Assembly (NCBI RefSeq): GCF_015999305.1
Contig: NZ_JAEAGP010000001.1
Coordinates: 186,001 to 250,000, forward strand
Source: Erythrobacter sp. YJ-T3-07
GTDB lineage: Bacteria; Pseudomonadota; Alphaproteobacteria; Sphingomonadales; Sphingomonadaceae
Length of the DNA stretch: 64,000 bases
Reading direction: 5' to 3'
In this document: one piece after another, positions 10,602-20,174 of the stretch
Numbering within the stretch: the stretch's first letter is position 1
Layout: each line of letters begins with the position of its first letter
The notes under the pieces: generated by a model
The model's database searches: none
What the model was told of the DNA's origin: nothing
What the model saw: only the letters and a program-made list of their open reading frames with translations
Translations under genes and position numbers: made by a program

Positions 10602-13209
10602 CGCGCGACAGCTTGCCCGCGCTCGCGATCCGCTCCAGCTCTGCGCGCATCATTGCGGCACGCTTTGGCTCGATCCGCCGAAAGCGACCCAGCGAGGGCA
10701 CGAAGCGTGCGGCAAGCTGCGGGTTCCTGAGGTTCAGCTCCAGAATCAGGTCGGCGATCATGCGATAGCCGGTGCCGTCCGCCGCGTGGAACGCCAGCGG
10801 ATTGCCCGCCGCGGCGGCATAGAGCGCGCGGACCCGGTTGGGATTGCTCATGGTGAAGGCCTGATGCCGGGCAAGCTGTTCGATCTGCCCCAGCACATCC
10901 TCGCGCAGGGCCGAGGCCTGCAGCGTGAACCACTTGTCGATCACCAGCGCGTTGTCCGCGAATCGGCTGTAGAAATCGGCCAGCGCCTCTTCCCGCTCGG
11001 GCCCGTCGAGCCCGGCGAGCACTGCGAGCGCACCCTGCCGGTCGGTCATGCCAGGCGCATCGCGATATTGCGCGAGCCCGCGTTTCGCTCCGTCCGCCGG
11101 GTCCGCCGCGGCAAGGTAGGCGAGCGCGACGCTGCGCATCCGCCGCGCCTGCTTGCCCGCCATGCCGGCCGCGCGCGACGGTTCGGCGAGCGCGTCATGC
11201 AGGTCGGCAAACTGGCTGGCGAACGTCACGCCCAGCCAGGTCTTGAGCCCTTCGCGCTTCTCCACCATCGCGCCCGGATCGAAGACTTCGGAGCGTTCGG
11301 CGAGATAGGCGAAGGTCGGCAGGCCGAGCAGTTCGGCGCGCATTTCGTGGTCGAGCGCATCGTCGGCCAGAATCGCGCCTGCCGCGGTGCCGATTGCCTC
11401 GCGCGCAGCCTCGTCGCCATCGCCCAGCAGATAGCCGAGCAGCAGCTCCTGCATCGCCTCGTGCCGCGCAAAGGCGTCGTCGTCGTGCGCGGCGAGGAAC
11501 ACCAGATCCTCGCGTGCAATCTCCCGCTCGATCGCGACCGGGGCGGTGAAGTTGCGGTTGATCGAGAGAACGGGCGGCTTCGCATGGCCATCGAAGGTGA
11601 AGTCCTGGGTTTCCTGCGTCAGCACGATCAGCTGCTCGCCCGAATGCGTGCCCGCCTCGCGGTCGAACAGCGCGATCTTGAGCGGGATCGGCACGGGCAA
11701 CTTGTCGGGCTGGCCCGGCGTCGCCGGGATGACCTGCGTCAGCGTCAGCGTGACGCGGTCGCCCTCATGGCGCTGCTCGACCGTCACCTGCGGCGTGCCC
11801 GCCTGCTCGTACCAGCGGCGGAACTGCGTGAGGTCGAGCCCTGCGCCATCCTCCATCGCCTTGACGAAATCCTCGCAGGTCGCGGCTTCGCCATCATGGC
11901 GCTCGAAATAGAGATCGCTCCCCTTCCGGAACGCCTCCAGCCCCGCCATGCTCCGCATCATGCGGATCACCTCGGCGCCCTTGTTGTAGATGGTCGCGGT
12001 GTAGAAGTTGCTGATTTCCTTGTAACTATCCGGCCGGATAGGATGCGCGAAAGGCCCGCTGTCCTCGGGGAACTGGACGCTGCGCAGCATCCGGACATCG
12101 CCGATCCGCTTGACCGCAGCGCCGTGCAAATCCTCGCTGAAGGTCTGGTCGCGCAGCACGGTGAAGCCTTCCTTCAGGCTCAGCTGGAACCAGTCGCGGC
12201 AGGTGATCCGGTTGCCCGACCAGTTGTGGAAATATTCGTGCCCGATCACGCCTTCGACCGCATCGAAGTCTGCGTCGGTCGCAGTCTCTTCATCGGCCAG
12301 CACGTATTTCGTGTTGAAGATATTGAGGCCCTTGTTCTCCATCGCCCCCATGTTGAAATCGCCCACTGCGACGATGTTGAACCGGTCGAGGTCGTATTCG
12401 CGCCCGTAGGTTTCCTCGTCCCATTTCATCGACCGCTTGATCGATTCCATCGCGTGTTCGGTGCGCGAGAGGTCGGCTTCGCGGACCCACACGCCCAGCT
12501 CGACTTCGCGCCCGCCCATGGTGGTGAAGCTGTCGCGGCGCGCGACCAGATCGCCCGCGACCAGCGCGAAGAGGTAGGACGGCTTGGGCCAGGGATCGTG
12601 CCACTCGGCAAAGTGGCGGCCACCTTCTAGCTGGCCCTCTTCCACCGGATTGCCGTTGGACAGCAGCACGGGGAACGCCACGCGATCGGCCTCCATCCGC
12701 ACGGTGTAGACCGACAGGACATCGGGCCGGTCGGGGAAGAAGGTGATCCGCCGGAACCCTTCCGCCTCGCACTGCGTGCACAGCATCCCGCCGCTGGCAT
12801 AGAGCCCCATCAGCTGGGTGTTTCCGGCAGGCGCGATCCGGGTGACGATGGTGAGCGTGTGCGGGCCGGAGGACAGCGGCACCACCAGCGCCTCGCCATC
12901 GCGTTGCCAGTCGTCGCGCGGCTCGCCATCCACGGCCACGCTTTCGAGCACCAGCCCGTCCCCATCGAGGCGGATGGCAGAGGCGGCGCCTGCCTGCGGG
13001 TTGGGCTCGACACTCAGCGTCGCTTCGACCCGGGTGCTCTCGATCCCGAGATCGAAGGCCAGCCGCACCTCGGGCACGCGCCACGGAAACGGCGTGTAAT
13101 CCTTGCGCCGGATGATGGCGGGCGCGTCAGGCTCGTGCGCGGCGTCGGGCAGCACGGGCGCCCCGGCGGGGGCATTGTCGGCGGCGGCGGGATTGCTGGG
13201 CTGGTCCAT
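10567..13209 (-). CDS. pepN: Aminopeptidase N
   Basis: M1-family zinc metallopeptidase of about 880 residues, removing N-terminal residues from peptides in the cytosol. The start at 13209 (MDQPSNP) is chosen because GAGGA precedes it at good spacing; an open extension to 13284 has no such site. The substrate motif GAMENKGLNIF precedes the zinc motif HEYFH (His324, Glu325, His328), with the third ligand expected in LSLKEGFTV. Length and helical C-terminal half match the E. coli PepN class. It is divergent from the SDR gene to its right and slightly overlaps pgeF. Confidence 0.95.
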   Translation of the reverse strand: MDQPSNPAAADNAPAGAPVLPDAAHEPDAPAIIRRKDYTPFPWRVPEVRLAFDLGIESTRVEATLSVEPNPQAGAASAIRLDGDGLVLESVAVDGEPRDDWQRDGEALVVPLSSGPHTLTIVTRIAPAGNTQLMGLYASGGMLCTQCEAEGFRRITFFPDRPDVLSVYTVRMEADRVAFPVLLSNGNPVEEGQLEGGRHFAEWHDPWPKPSYLFALVAGDLVARRDSFTTMGGREVELGVWVREADLSRTEHAMESIKRSMKWDEETYGREYDLDRFNIVAVGDFNMGAMENKGLNIFNTKYVLADEETATDADFDAVEGVIGHEYFHNWSGNRITCRDWFQLSLKEGFTVLRDQTFSEDLHGAAVKRIGDVRMLRSVQFPEDSGPFAHPIRPDSYKEISNFYTATIYNKGAEVIRMMRSMAGLEAFRKGSDLYFERHDGEAATCEDFVKAMEDGAGLDLTQFRRWYEQAGTPQVTVEQRHEGDRVTLTLTQVIPATPGQPDKLPVPIPLKIALFDREAGTHSGEQLIVLTQETQDFTFDGHAKPPVLSINRNFTAPVAIEREIAREDLVFLAAHDDDAFARHEAMQELLLGYLLGDGDEAAREAIGTAAGAILADDALDHEMRAELLGLPTFAYLAERSEVFDPGAMVEKREGLKTWLGVTFASQFADLHDALAEPSRAAGMAGKQARRMRSVALAYLAAADPADGAKRGLAQYRDAPGMTDRQGALAVLAGLDGPEREEALADFYSRFADNALVIDKWFTLQASALREDVLGQIEQLARHQAFTMSNPNRVRALYAAAAGNPLAFHAADGTGYRMIADLILELNLRNPQLAARFVPSLGRFRRIEPKRAAMMRAELERIASAGKLSRDVAEQVEASLG

Positions 13210-13267
13210 CGGTCCTCGTTTCTTCGCGCTTTTTCTTTTCGCGGCATTTGTGGCAGCAGGGCCGCCA

Positions 13268-14053
13268 ATGCCAAAATTATTCATCTTCGGGCTTGGCTAC
13301 AGCGCCAAGCGGATCGCACAACGCGCGCAATCGCTTGGGTGGCAAGTGGTTGCGACCGGCAGCGAGGGCAAGCTTTCCTTCGACGATGCAGATGCCGTGC
13401 GCGCCGAATTGTCGCGCGTAGATGCGGTGCTGTCCTCGGTCCCGCCCGACCGGGATAGCGAAAGCGACCCCGTGCTGGAACGCTATGGCGATGCGCTGGG
13501 CCACGCCTGGATCGGCTATCTCTCCTCCACCGGGGTCTATGGCGACCGGCAGGGCGCATGGGTCGATGAAAGCTCGCCTACCGGCGACGGGCGGCGCAAT
13601 GCGCGCATGGCCTGCGATGCCCAGTGGATGGAGCGCGGCGCGCGGGTTTTCCGCCTGCCCGGCATCTACGGCCCGGGGCGCAGCATTTTCGACCGGATTG
13701 CCGAGGGCAAGGCCAAGCGGATCGACCTGCCGGGGCAGGTCTTCAGCCGAGTGCATGTGGACGACATCGCAAGCGGCGTTGCCGCCGCGCTGGCAAGCGA
13801 TGCGCCCCCGGGGGCGTACAACCTGGGCGACGATCTGCCCGCAAGCCAGAACGCGGTGGTCGAGGAAGCCTGCGCGCTGCTGGGCGTGGAGCCGCCACCA
13901 ATGGTCACGCTGGAAGAGGCCGATCTCAGCCCGATGGCGCGCGGTTTCTATGCGGAAAACCGGCGGGTCGCGAACCTCAAGGCGAAACGCGTGCTCGGCT
14001 GGCAGCCGCAATACCCGACCTACCGCGAAGGTCTGAGGGCGCTGCTCCGCTAG
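13268..14053 (+). CDS. NAD(P)-dependent epimerase/SDR-family protein (YeeZ-like)
   Basis: 261 residues with start ATG 13268, placed so that the dinucleotide-binding strand MPKLFIFGLGYSAKRIA is N-terminal. The open frame runs further upstream but the extra sequence is antisense to pepN. The atypical SDR features include GxGxxA, YLSSTGVYGD and RLPGIYGPGRS; the usual YxxxK active-site pair is not evident, as in YeeZ-like proteins. The substrate is unknown. Confidence 0.8.
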   Translation: MPKLFIFGLGYSAKRIAQRAQSLGWQVVATGSEGKLSFDDADAVRAELSRVDAVLSSVPPDRDSESDPVLERYGDALGHAWIGYLSSTGVYGDRQGAWVDESSPTGDGRRNARMACDAQWMERGARVFRLPGIYGPGRSIFDRIAEGKAKRIDLPGQVFSRVHVDDIASGVAAALASDAPPGAYNLGDDLPASQNAVVEEACALLGVEPPPMVTLEEADLSPMARGFYAENRRVANLKAKRVLGWQPQYPTYREGLRALLR

Positions 14054-14066
14054 TCCGCCACGAGAG

Positions 14067-15023
14067 TCAGTGCCGCAGAGAGCCGGACTGCTGCACCTGC
14101 ACGGCTTTCTGGCGCCGCGCGGTGAGCGCGATCACCATGCCGATCACCGCCAGCACCATTCCGCCTCCGGTCAGCCAGGTCCAGCGATAGTCTTCGAACA
14201 ATGTCGACAGCAGCATCGCGACCGAAATCGTCAGGATCGAATTATACGCGGTCCGCCCCGCGCCGATCTCGCGCACCAGGTTGTAGTGCAGCGGGAAGGT
14301 CACGACCGACCCGATCAGCGCGAGATAGACGATTCCCAGCCAGTATCCCGGCGCGCCCGGCAGCGGCGGCGGGCCTGTCGTCACCCAGGCGAAAGCGAGA
14401 TCGAACACCGTGCCGTACAGCATCGCCCAGGCGAGAAGGCTGACCATCGGCACCGCGCGCCCGGTCGGGTTCGCCTGCACCACATTGGCGACCGAGGCGG
14501 ACAGGATACCGAGCAGCGCGAGGCCGATGCCCAACACCACATTGCCACCGATCACCCCCGCATCGGGATTCGCCTGCCATTCGTGGATCAGCAGGAAGGA
14601 CACGCCGATAATCGCGATGCCACTGCCCGCGATGAACCCGCCCTTCACCCGCTCGCCCAGGAAAAGCCGCGCGAACAGCGCGTTGGGCACCATCAGCAGG
14701 CCAAACATCATCGCGACGATGCCGGAGGTGACGTACAGCTCGGCATGGTAGACGAACAGGAAGTTGCCGCTGAACTGGAAGATGCCGACCACCAGCGCCA
14801 GCAGATGCTCGGGCCGCGTCAGGCGCAGCCGCCGCTTCATCAGCGCGGCGACCAGAAACAGTGCCGGGGTCGCGAGCGCGAAGCGGTAAAACACCGACCA
14901 CGCGGCAGGCACATCGGCAATCTGGCCGGTGATGACCAGCCAGGTCGATCCCCAGATCGTGCCCGTGATCAGGAAGGGCAGGATCACGCGGGGCCGCAGC
15001 ATCCCGCCGCCGCTATCGCTCAT
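14067..15023 (-). CDS. EamA/DMT-family transporter
   Basis: 318 residues starting at MSDSGGGML (15023), whose ATG overlaps the stop of the aldolase gene as ATGA. It has ten predicted hydrophobic helices in two EamA repeats, the first with ITGTIWGSTWLVITGQI and the second ending in TGGGMVLAVIGMVIAL. It is a probable inner-membrane exporter of amino acids or metabolites. Coupling to a threonine aldolase gene hints at amino-acid traffic, but that is inference only. Confidence 0.85.
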   Translation of the reverse strand: MSDSGGGMLRPRVILPFLITGTIWGSTWLVITGQIADVPAAWSVFYRFALATPALFLVAALMKRRLRLTRPEHLLALVVGIFQFSGNFLFVYHAELYVTSGIVAMMFGLLMVPNALFARLFLGERVKGGFIAGSGIAIIGVSFLLIHEWQANPDAGVIGGNVVLGIGLALLGILSASVANVVQANPTGRAVPMVSLLAWAMLYGTVFDLAFAWVTTGPPPLPGAPGYWLGIVYLALIGSVVTFPLHYNLVREIGAGRTAYNSILTISVAMLLSTLFEDYRWTWLTGGGMVLAVIGMVIALTARRQKAVQVQQSGSLRH

Positions 15024-16027
15024 AGGTCGGCAATCGCCTGGCCGAGCGCGCGCGCCTCGCCCGGATCGCTGTCCCACGAGGCGACGAAGCGCGCCGCGTC
15101 CGCGCCCCAGTCGTAGAACTGGTAGCCGATCCCGCGCAGCATCTCGCGCTCGTCGGGAGAGAGGCGGATGAAGACCTCGTTCGCCTCGACCGGATGCATC
15201 AGCCGCTCGCCGCCGCATTCGGCGATCGCTTGCGCCGCGGCATTGGCGGCGCGCGCATTGTCGAGCCACAGGTCGTCCTCAACCATCGCGAGCAGTTGCG
15301 CGGCGAGGAAGCGGCCCTTGGATTGCAGGTGGCCCGCGCGCTTGCGGCGGTAGCGTGCGACGTCCGCCAGCGCGGGGTCGAAGAAGACGATCGCTTCCGC
15401 GCTCATCCCGCCATTCTTGACGCAGCCGAAGCTGAGCGCGTCGACATCGCCAGCGACCTCGGCCGCCGATCCGCCCAGAAAGGCGGTGGCATTGGCGAAG
15501 CGTGCGCCGTCCATGTGCAGCGCAAGGCCGCGTTCGCGCGCCAGCCGGGAAATCGCGGCGATCTCTTCGGGGCGATAGACACGGCCATATTCGCTCGCCT
15601 GCGTGATCGAGATCGCGTGCGGCTGGACCTGATGGACATCGTCGCGGATCGGATCGATCACGTCGCGAATCGCCTGCGGGGTCAGCTTCGCGCCGTCGCC
15701 GCCATCGCTTCGACCGGCGAGCAGCAGCTTGGCACCGTGGAGGTAGAAGCCGGGCGCCCCACCCTCGTCCATCTCGATATGCGCCTCGCGGTGGCAGACC
15801 ACGCCGCCATGCGGCGGGCACATCGTCGCCAGCGCAAGGCAGTTGGCCGCCGTACCCGTGGCGACCCACAGGACGGTCGCATCCCGCCCGAACAGCTCGG
15901 AAAATCGTGCGTCGAGCCGCTGCGACAGCGCATCGCCGTCATAGGGCGAATCGACCCCATCGGCGGCGCGCAGCGCCTCCCACACCTTGGGGTGTACGCT
16001 TGCGGCATTGTCAGACATGAAACGCAT
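15020..16027 (-). CDS. ltaE: Low-specificity L-threonine aldolase (beta-eliminating lyase family)
   Basis: 335 residues from MRFMSDNAA at 16027, with AGGGG eight bases upstream; a longer frame to 16231 lies over the divergent gene's 5' side. PLP fold-type I enzyme cleaving threonine/allo-threonine to glycine and acetaldehyde. Visible: SDNAASVHPKVWEAL, VATGTAANCLAL, HMDGARFANA (PLP-contacting Asp) and the lysine in SFGCVKNGGMSAEA that should carry PLP. It is coupled to the downstream EamA transporter. Confidence 0.88.
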   Translation of the reverse strand: MRFMSDNAASVHPKVWEALRAADGVDSPYDGDALSQRLDARFSELFGRDATVLWVATGTAANCLALATMCPPHGGVVCHREAHIEMDEGGAPGFYLHGAKLLLAGRSDGGDGAKLTPQAIRDVIDPIRDDVHQVQPHAISITQASEYGRVYRPEEIAAISRLARERGLALHMDGARFANATAFLGGSAAEVAGDVDALSFGCVKNGGMSAEAIVFFDPALADVARYRRKRAGHLQSKGRFLAAQLLAMVEDDLWLDNARAANAAAQAIAECGGERLMHPVEANEVFIRLSPDEREMLRGIGYQFYDWGADAARFVASWDSDPGEARALGQAIADL

Positions 16028-16087
16028 TGGAACGCCCCTACGCAGCCCGGCGTTTGATGCAAGCATATCGCAAAGGACAGGACACCC

Positions 16088-16390
16088 ATGGGCACTCCCA
16101 CCATTACTCACCACGTCGTCGGCCAGGGCGGCAAGTATATCGCGCATCTGGAGGGCGAGGATGCGAAGGGCACGCTGGAGTGGGAGCCGGGCGACGAGGT
16201 CGACGGCAAGGAAGTGCGCATCGCGACCCACACGCTCGTCCCCGAAGCGATCGGCGGGCGCGGCGTGGCGGCCGAACTGGTCGATCGGCTGGTGGCGGAC
16301 GCGCGCAAGCAGGACTTCCTGATTCGCCCCGACTGCTCCTACGTCGCGAAGAAGTTCGAGGAGAACGACTGGGACGCCGTGCGCGCCTGA
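16088..16390 (+). CDS. Small GCN5-related N-acetyltransferase (YjdJ/Gcn5-like)
   Basis: 100 residues. This is the short GNAT subfamily with a minimal acetyl-CoA fold: ATHTLVPEAIGGRGVAAELV contains the acetyl-CoA pyrophosphate loop (GGRGVA), followed by the diagnostic IRPDCSYVAKKFEEN. The substrate is not known. It begins 60 bases from the divergent aldolase gene and ends four bases before the convergent PH-domain gene. Confidence 0.85.
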   Translation: MGTPTITHHVVGQGGKYIAHLEGEDAKGTLEWEPGDEVDGKEVRIATHTLVPEAIGGRGVAAELVDRLVADARKQDFLIRPDCSYVAKKFEENDWDAVRA

Positions 16391-16394
16391 GCGG

Positions 16395-18008
16395 CTATTT
16401 CACCAGCCGGGAGAAATCGGTTTCGACCATGCTCGCCAGCAGAGCGCGGCGCAGCGCCTCGGCCTCCTCGCGCGGGAGGCCGGGCAGCGCGAAATGGCCG
16501 CCCGCCAACCCGAGGTTGAGCGTGACGTAACCGAACATCCGCCCCAGCGGCCCGCGCGCGATCTCGACCGATTGCAGCTTCACCCGGTCCGCGATCTTGT
16601 ACCCGGGCGCGAGCCAGCCGCTGCGCTTGTAGAGGTGGCGAGGCGAGATCGCGTGCCGCTCCACCCGCCACAGGAACAGCTGCTGGATGGCGGTAAAGCC
16701 CGCCATCACGGCCAGCGCCGCCGCCACCAGCCACAACCAGTCATACCGTTCGGGCACGAACAGATGCGTCGCCACCGCGACTGCTGCGGCAAGCAGCACG
16801 AAGCTGACCGCGTTGATCAGCGCCGAAACCACGCGGTAGGATCCGGTGGTGCGATGCCATGAAAGGCCCCGGGGCGGCAGCGGGAAGCCCGCGACCTCCA
16901 GAATCGGGGTCAGCTCGGCAGCCTTGGCGAAAGGCGCGACCACGTGGCTGGCATTGCCCGCATCCTGCGCCAGGCTGACCAGCTTGAGGCTCTTCCAGCC
17001 GAACCGGTGGCTCACCGCGCCGGTCCCGATCCGGACCGCCTGCACCCGGTGCACCGGCATCACCACATCGGTCCGCGTGAACAGGCCGCGCCGCCGACGA
17101 AAGCCCTTGGGCGTACGCTCCAGCCGGAAATCCCAGTCGCGTGCGAAGGTCTTTGCGATTCCGCTGACCACGCCGACCACCAGGAGGGTGATGATCGCAG
17201 CAACCGCGCCCAGCGCCTGCGCAATCGGGCCCAGTTCGGCGAGCTGTTCACCCTGCCCCGCAACCAGCCCGCGCCAGAAATCGAAATCCCAGATGTCGAA
17301 CGGCAGCAGGAAGTCGAGCTGCTGCGCCGCCGCGCCGAGAAAGGCGACCAGCGCGAGCGAGAATTCAAACAGGCCGAACACGAACAGACGTCGCGGACCC
17401 ATCGCGAACAGCAGCTGGGCGTCGGCCTCCTGCGCGCCTTGCTCCTCGCGCGCCTCCTGCACAGCGGCGGGCGTGGCCACGCCATCGGCCTCGTCGCGCA
17501 GCTCCCGCACCAGTTCGCGCAACCGCTCGCCTTCGTCGGTGGAGAGGTAGGCGAGCTTGATCTCGTCCGATCCGCCCGCGCCGGTTTCGAACTTCACGCT
17601 GGTCAGCCCGAACAGGCGCGGCACGAAACCCTGTTCGAGGCTGACGTCCTGAATCCGCTCGTAAGGCACGGAACGGGCCGCGCGCGACAGGACGCCGGTT
17701 TCCAGCCGGATGTCGCTGTCGCCCACGCGGTAGGTCTGCCGCCACCAGCCAAGGAAGGTGAAAAACGTGCTCGCCGCCAGAAACAGCGCGCCGAAGCCCA
17801 GCATCACCGGCAGCGCGAAGGAGCCTTCGTCGCGGGTTGCGAAGGCCACCGCGACCAGCGGCACGACCATCCTCGGGATGATCTCGACCGCCTGGACCAG
17901 AAAGGTGCGCGGATCGGTCCGCCGGGGTTCGCCATCGCGCATGTCGTCGGAGGCGGCGCTGTCTGGCGCCTCCTCGCGATTCGGATCGCTGGCGGAAAGC
18001 TCGCTCAC
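16395..18008 (-). CDS. PH domain-containing membrane protein (YdbT-like)
   Basis: 537 residues with a GTG start at 18008 that overlaps the stop of the upstream partner as GTGA. It contains several transmembrane segments and repeated bacterial PH (formerly DUF304) domains, each recognisable by a W-R-x-x-Y-x-V motif and a P-x-x-R-I/V-Q-x-V/D strand (VPYERIQDVSLEQGF, MPVHRVQAVRIGTG, KLQSVEIARGPLGRMFG). This paired ydbS-ydbT arrangement is common; its function is poorly known and thought to be membrane-linked. Confidence 0.82.
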   Translation of the reverse strand: MSELSASDPNREEAPDSAASDDMRDGEPRRTDPRTFLVQAVEIIPRMVVPLVAVAFATRDEGSFALPVMLGFGALFLAASTFFTFLGWWRQTYRVGDSDIRLETGVLSRAARSVPYERIQDVSLEQGFVPRLFGLTSVKFETGAGGSDEIKLAYLSTDEGERLRELVRELRDEADGVATPAAVQEAREEQGAQEADAQLLFAMGPRRLFVFGLFEFSLALVAFLGAAAQQLDFLLPFDIWDFDFWRGLVAGQGEQLAELGPIAQALGAVAAIITLLVVGVVSGIAKTFARDWDFRLERTPKGFRRRRGLFTRTDVVMPVHRVQAVRIGTGAVSHRFGWKSLKLVSLAQDAGNASHVVAPFAKAAELTPILEVAGFPLPPRGLSWHRTTGSYRVVSALINAVSFVLLAAAVAVATHLFVPERYDWLWLVAAALAVMAGFTAIQQLFLWRVERHAISPRHLYKRSGWLAPGYKIADRVKLQSVEIARGPLGRMFGYVTLNLGLAGGHFALPGLPREEAEALRRALLASMVETDFSRLVK

Positions 18009-18511
18009 AGCGATGCGCGCTTGATGTGGGCGCGGATCGTCTCGCGCATGGCGAGCGCATCCTCATGCGCGAGGCCGGGCAGGCTGATCACGTCGCCGTG
18101 TGAGCCTGCGGTATAAAGCTGCAGCGTGGCGAGCCCGTAATACCGCTCGATCGGCCCGCGATCGACGTCGATATGCTGGACCCGGCCGAAGGGGACGACG
18201 GTGTCCGAATGGAACATCATGCCCCTGACAACCCGCAGCCGGTCCTCGCTCAGCGCGTAACCGCGCACCGCGTAGCGGCGGTGGGGCAGCATGATGACCA
18301 CCAGCAGCAGGATCAGCGCAACCGGCCCGGCGATCAGAAAATTGGGGAACGGGGTCAGATATTCGGCGACCAGCGCGCCGATCAGCAGCGGCAGGGCAAC
18401 CAGCGCAGCCTCGACCCGCATCGCCTTGGGATGGTTGGGATGGCCCTGCTGCAAGGGCTGTTCGTCGCCCTGTGTCGCCGCCACCTGTGCGTGTGCCCCG
18501 TGTTCGTTCAT
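18005..18511 (-). CDS. PH domain-containing membrane protein (YdbS-like)
   Basis: 168 residues from ATG 18511. A longer open frame to 19228 is rejected because it crosses the tRNA gene. Two hydrophobic helices (ALVALPLLIGALVAEYL and LIAGPVALILLLVVIML) are followed by one bacterial PH domain with VVPFGRVQHIDVDRGPIERYYGLATLQLYTAG. It precedes and is translationally coupled to the YdbT-like gene. Function is inferred from the family only. Confidence 0.82.
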   Translation of the reverse strand: MNEHGAHAQVAATQGDEQPLQQGHPNHPKAMRVEAALVALPLLIGALVAEYLTPFPNFLIAGPVALILLLVVIMLPHRRYAVRGYALSEDRLRVVRGMMFHSDTVVPFGRVQHIDVDRGPIERYYGLATLQLYTAGSHGDVISLPGLAHEDALAMRETIRAHIKRASL

Positions 18512-18609
18512 GGCTGCGATGAATGGCCAAGCGGCAAAAGGCCCGCAAGCCCTTTCGGGCGAGTGGCCGAGGCGAATCGACGGGTGATTCGCGAGAGGGG
18601 GTAGAGAAG

Positions 18610-18684
18610 TGGTGCTGCTGGGGAGGATTGAACTCCCGGCCTCACCCTTACCAAGGGTGCGCTCTACCACTGAGCTACAGCAGC
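18610..18684 (-). tRNA. tRNA-Thr (anticodon GGT)
   Basis: Read on the minus strand, the acceptor arm GCTGCTG pairs with CAGCAGC, followed by the discriminator A and an encoded CCA at 18612-18610. The anticodon stem CACCC/GGGTG encloses a seven-base loop TTGGTAA, giving anticodon GGT (plus-strand 18650-18652), which reads ACC and ACT threonine codons. The T arm has the canonical TTCAATC core (GGGAGTTCAATCCTCCC). The gene lies alone between the YdbS gene and a small ORF. Confidence 0.96.
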
Positions 18685-18801
18685 ATAAGGGGGTGTGGGC
18701 GAACGCTATCGCCCGCCACAGGCCGCGCGCTATTGTCGCGTGCGCCGCACAAGTCAAGCCAAGCTTGCCTCGAAGCCTTCGCAATAGCATGGGAGCACAC
18801 G

Positions 18802-18951
18802 ATGAGCGAGCCCGACAGCCCCCCTCCAGCACCGCCCACAAGGGAGGAACGCCTTGCCGCACAGCTGCGCGCGAACCTGCGGCGGCGCAAGGCGGGCACG
18901 CAGGCCACACCGCAGGAACGCGACCTTTCCAAAGACGGCGAGGCCCGCTAA
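18802..18951 (+). CDS. Small hypothetical protein (49 aa)
   Basis: ATG at 18802 is preceded by GGGAG at proper spacing. The product is hydrophilic, starting with a Pro-rich segment (SPPPAPPTREER) and continuing into a basic, probably helical stretch (LAAQLRANLRRRKAGTQ). I do not recognise a family. It sits 35 bases upstream of gpmA on the same strand and may be co-transcribed. Evidence is the ribosome site, position and frame rather than homology. Confidence 0.55.
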   Translation: MSEPDSPPPAPPTREERLAAQLRANLRRRKAGTQATPQERDLSKDGEAR

Positions 18952-18986
18952 CGGCTCGCAGCCTATCCGCAAGGGAGCACAAGAAT

Positions 18987-19673
18987 TTGTCGACGCTGAT
19001 CCTCGTCCGCCACGGACAGTCGGAATGGAACCTCGCCAACCGCTTCACCGGATGGTGGGATGTCGATCTGACCGACAAGGGCGTGGAAGAAGCGCGCGCC
19101 GCGGGGCGCCTGCTCAAATCAAAGGGCGTGCTGCCCGATATTGCCTTCACCTCGCTCCAGACGCGGGCGATTCGCACGCTCAACCTCGCGCTGGAGGAAT
19201 GCGGGCGGCTGTGGATTCCGGTGACCAAGGACTGGCACCTGAACGAGCGGCACTATGGCGGCCTGACCGGGCTCGACAAGCAACAGACGCGCGACAAGCA
19301 TGGCGACGAGCAGGTGCATATCTGGCGCCGCAGCTTCGACACCCCGCCCCCGCCGATGGAGCCGGGCAGCGAATATGATCCCGGCGCCGATCCGCGCTAC
19401 GAAGGGATCGACGTGCCCTATACCGAGAGCCTGAAGCTCACGATCGAGCGCGTGCTGCCTTACTGGGAAGAACACATCCTGCCCCAGCTGACCGGCGAGC
19501 GGACGGTGATCGTCTCCGCCCACGGCAATTCGCTGCGTGCGCTGGTCAAGCACCTCTCGGGCATTTCGGACGACGAGATTACCGGCCTCGAAATCCCCAC
19601 CGGGCGGCCGATCATCTACCGGTTCGAAGATGGGCAGGTCGCGGGTGAACGCCGCTACCTGGACGAAACCTGA
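18987..19673 (+). CDS. gpmA: 2,3-bisphosphoglycerate-dependent phosphoglycerate mutase
   Basis: 228 residues, the usual GpmA length, if started at TTG 18987 (TTG TCG ACG CTG), with GGGAG upstream. No ATG or GTG fits, since the conserved [14 protein letters not shown] must be N-terminal. LVRHG carries the phosphorylated histidine; ERHYGGLTG and the second catalytic histidine in [15 protein letters not shown] follow. It interconverts 3- and 2-phosphoglycerate in glycolysis/gluconeogenesis. Its stop shares one base with the purE start (TGATG). Confidence 0.95.
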   Translation: MSTLILVRHGQSEWNLANRFTGWWDVDLTDKGVEEARAAGRLLKSKGVLPDIAFTSLQTRAIRTLNLALEECGRLWIPVTKDWHLNERHYGGLTGLDKQQTRDKHGDEQVHIWRRSFDTPPPPMEPGSEYDPGADPRYEGIDVPYTESLKLTIERVLPYWEEHILPQLTGERTVIVSAHGNSLRALVKHLSGISDDEITGLEIPTGRPIIYRFEDGQVAGERRYLDET

Positions 19674-20164
19674 TGTCGGGCGCCGCGACCGTCGCCATCG
19701 TCATGGGCAGCCAGTCCGACTGGCCGACGATGAAATGCGCCGCCGATGTTCTGGAAGAACTGGGGATCGCGCACGAGGCGCGAATCGTCTCCGCGCACCG
19801 CACGCCCGACCGGATGTACGATTTCGCGAAAGGAGCGGCGGACGAAGGCTTCAAGGTCGTGATCGCGGGCGCGGGCGGTGCGGCGCACCTGCCGGGCATG
19901 ATCGCCGCGATGACCCCGCTCCCGGTGCTCGGCGTACCGGTCCAGTCGAAAGCGCTGTCGGGCATGGATAGCCTGCTGTCGATCGCGCAGATGCCCGCCG
20001 GCATCCCGGTCGGCACGCTCGCGATCGGAGAGGCGGGTGCGACCAATGCCGCGCTGCTCGCCGCCGCGATTCTCGGCGCGCATGATCCGGTAGTGATGGA
20101 GCGGCTGGTAGCCTGGCGCGCAGCGCGCAGCGATGCGGTCGCGGAAAAGCCCAGCAACGGATGA
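19673..20164 (+). CDS. purE: N5-carboxyaminoimidazole ribonucleotide mutase
   Basis: 163-residue class I PurE, which shifts the carboxyl group of N5-CAIR to give CAIR in purine synthesis. [13 protein letters not shown] forms the phosphate/CO2-binding loop, and [13 protein letters not shown] and [12 protein letters not shown] are the further signature segments. Coupled to gpmA by TGATG and followed within ten bases by purK, its metabolic partner. Confidence 0.96.
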   Translation: MSGAATVAIVMGSQSDWPTMKCAADVLEELGIAHEARIVSAHRTPDRMYDFAKGAADEGFKVVIAGAGGAAHLPGMIAAMTPLPVLGVPVQSKALSGMDSLLSIAQMPAGIPVGTLAIGEAGATNAALLAAAILGAHDPVVMERLVAWRAARSDAVAEKPSNG

Positions 20165-20174
20165 TTCGGCTCTC

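Noticed and set aside
10786..12630. 614-codon open frame on the plus strand
   Set aside because: Antisense to pepN, which carries the HExxH motif.
16936..16951. CACGTG-centred site inside the YdbT-like gene as a parS
   Set aside because: Only the central CCACGTGG matches; both outer halves differ from the parS consensus.
18512..19228. N-terminal extension of the YdbS-like gene up to 19228
   Set aside because: It would translate through tRNA-Thr and the antisense of gpmA; ATG 18511 gives a normal-size PH protein.
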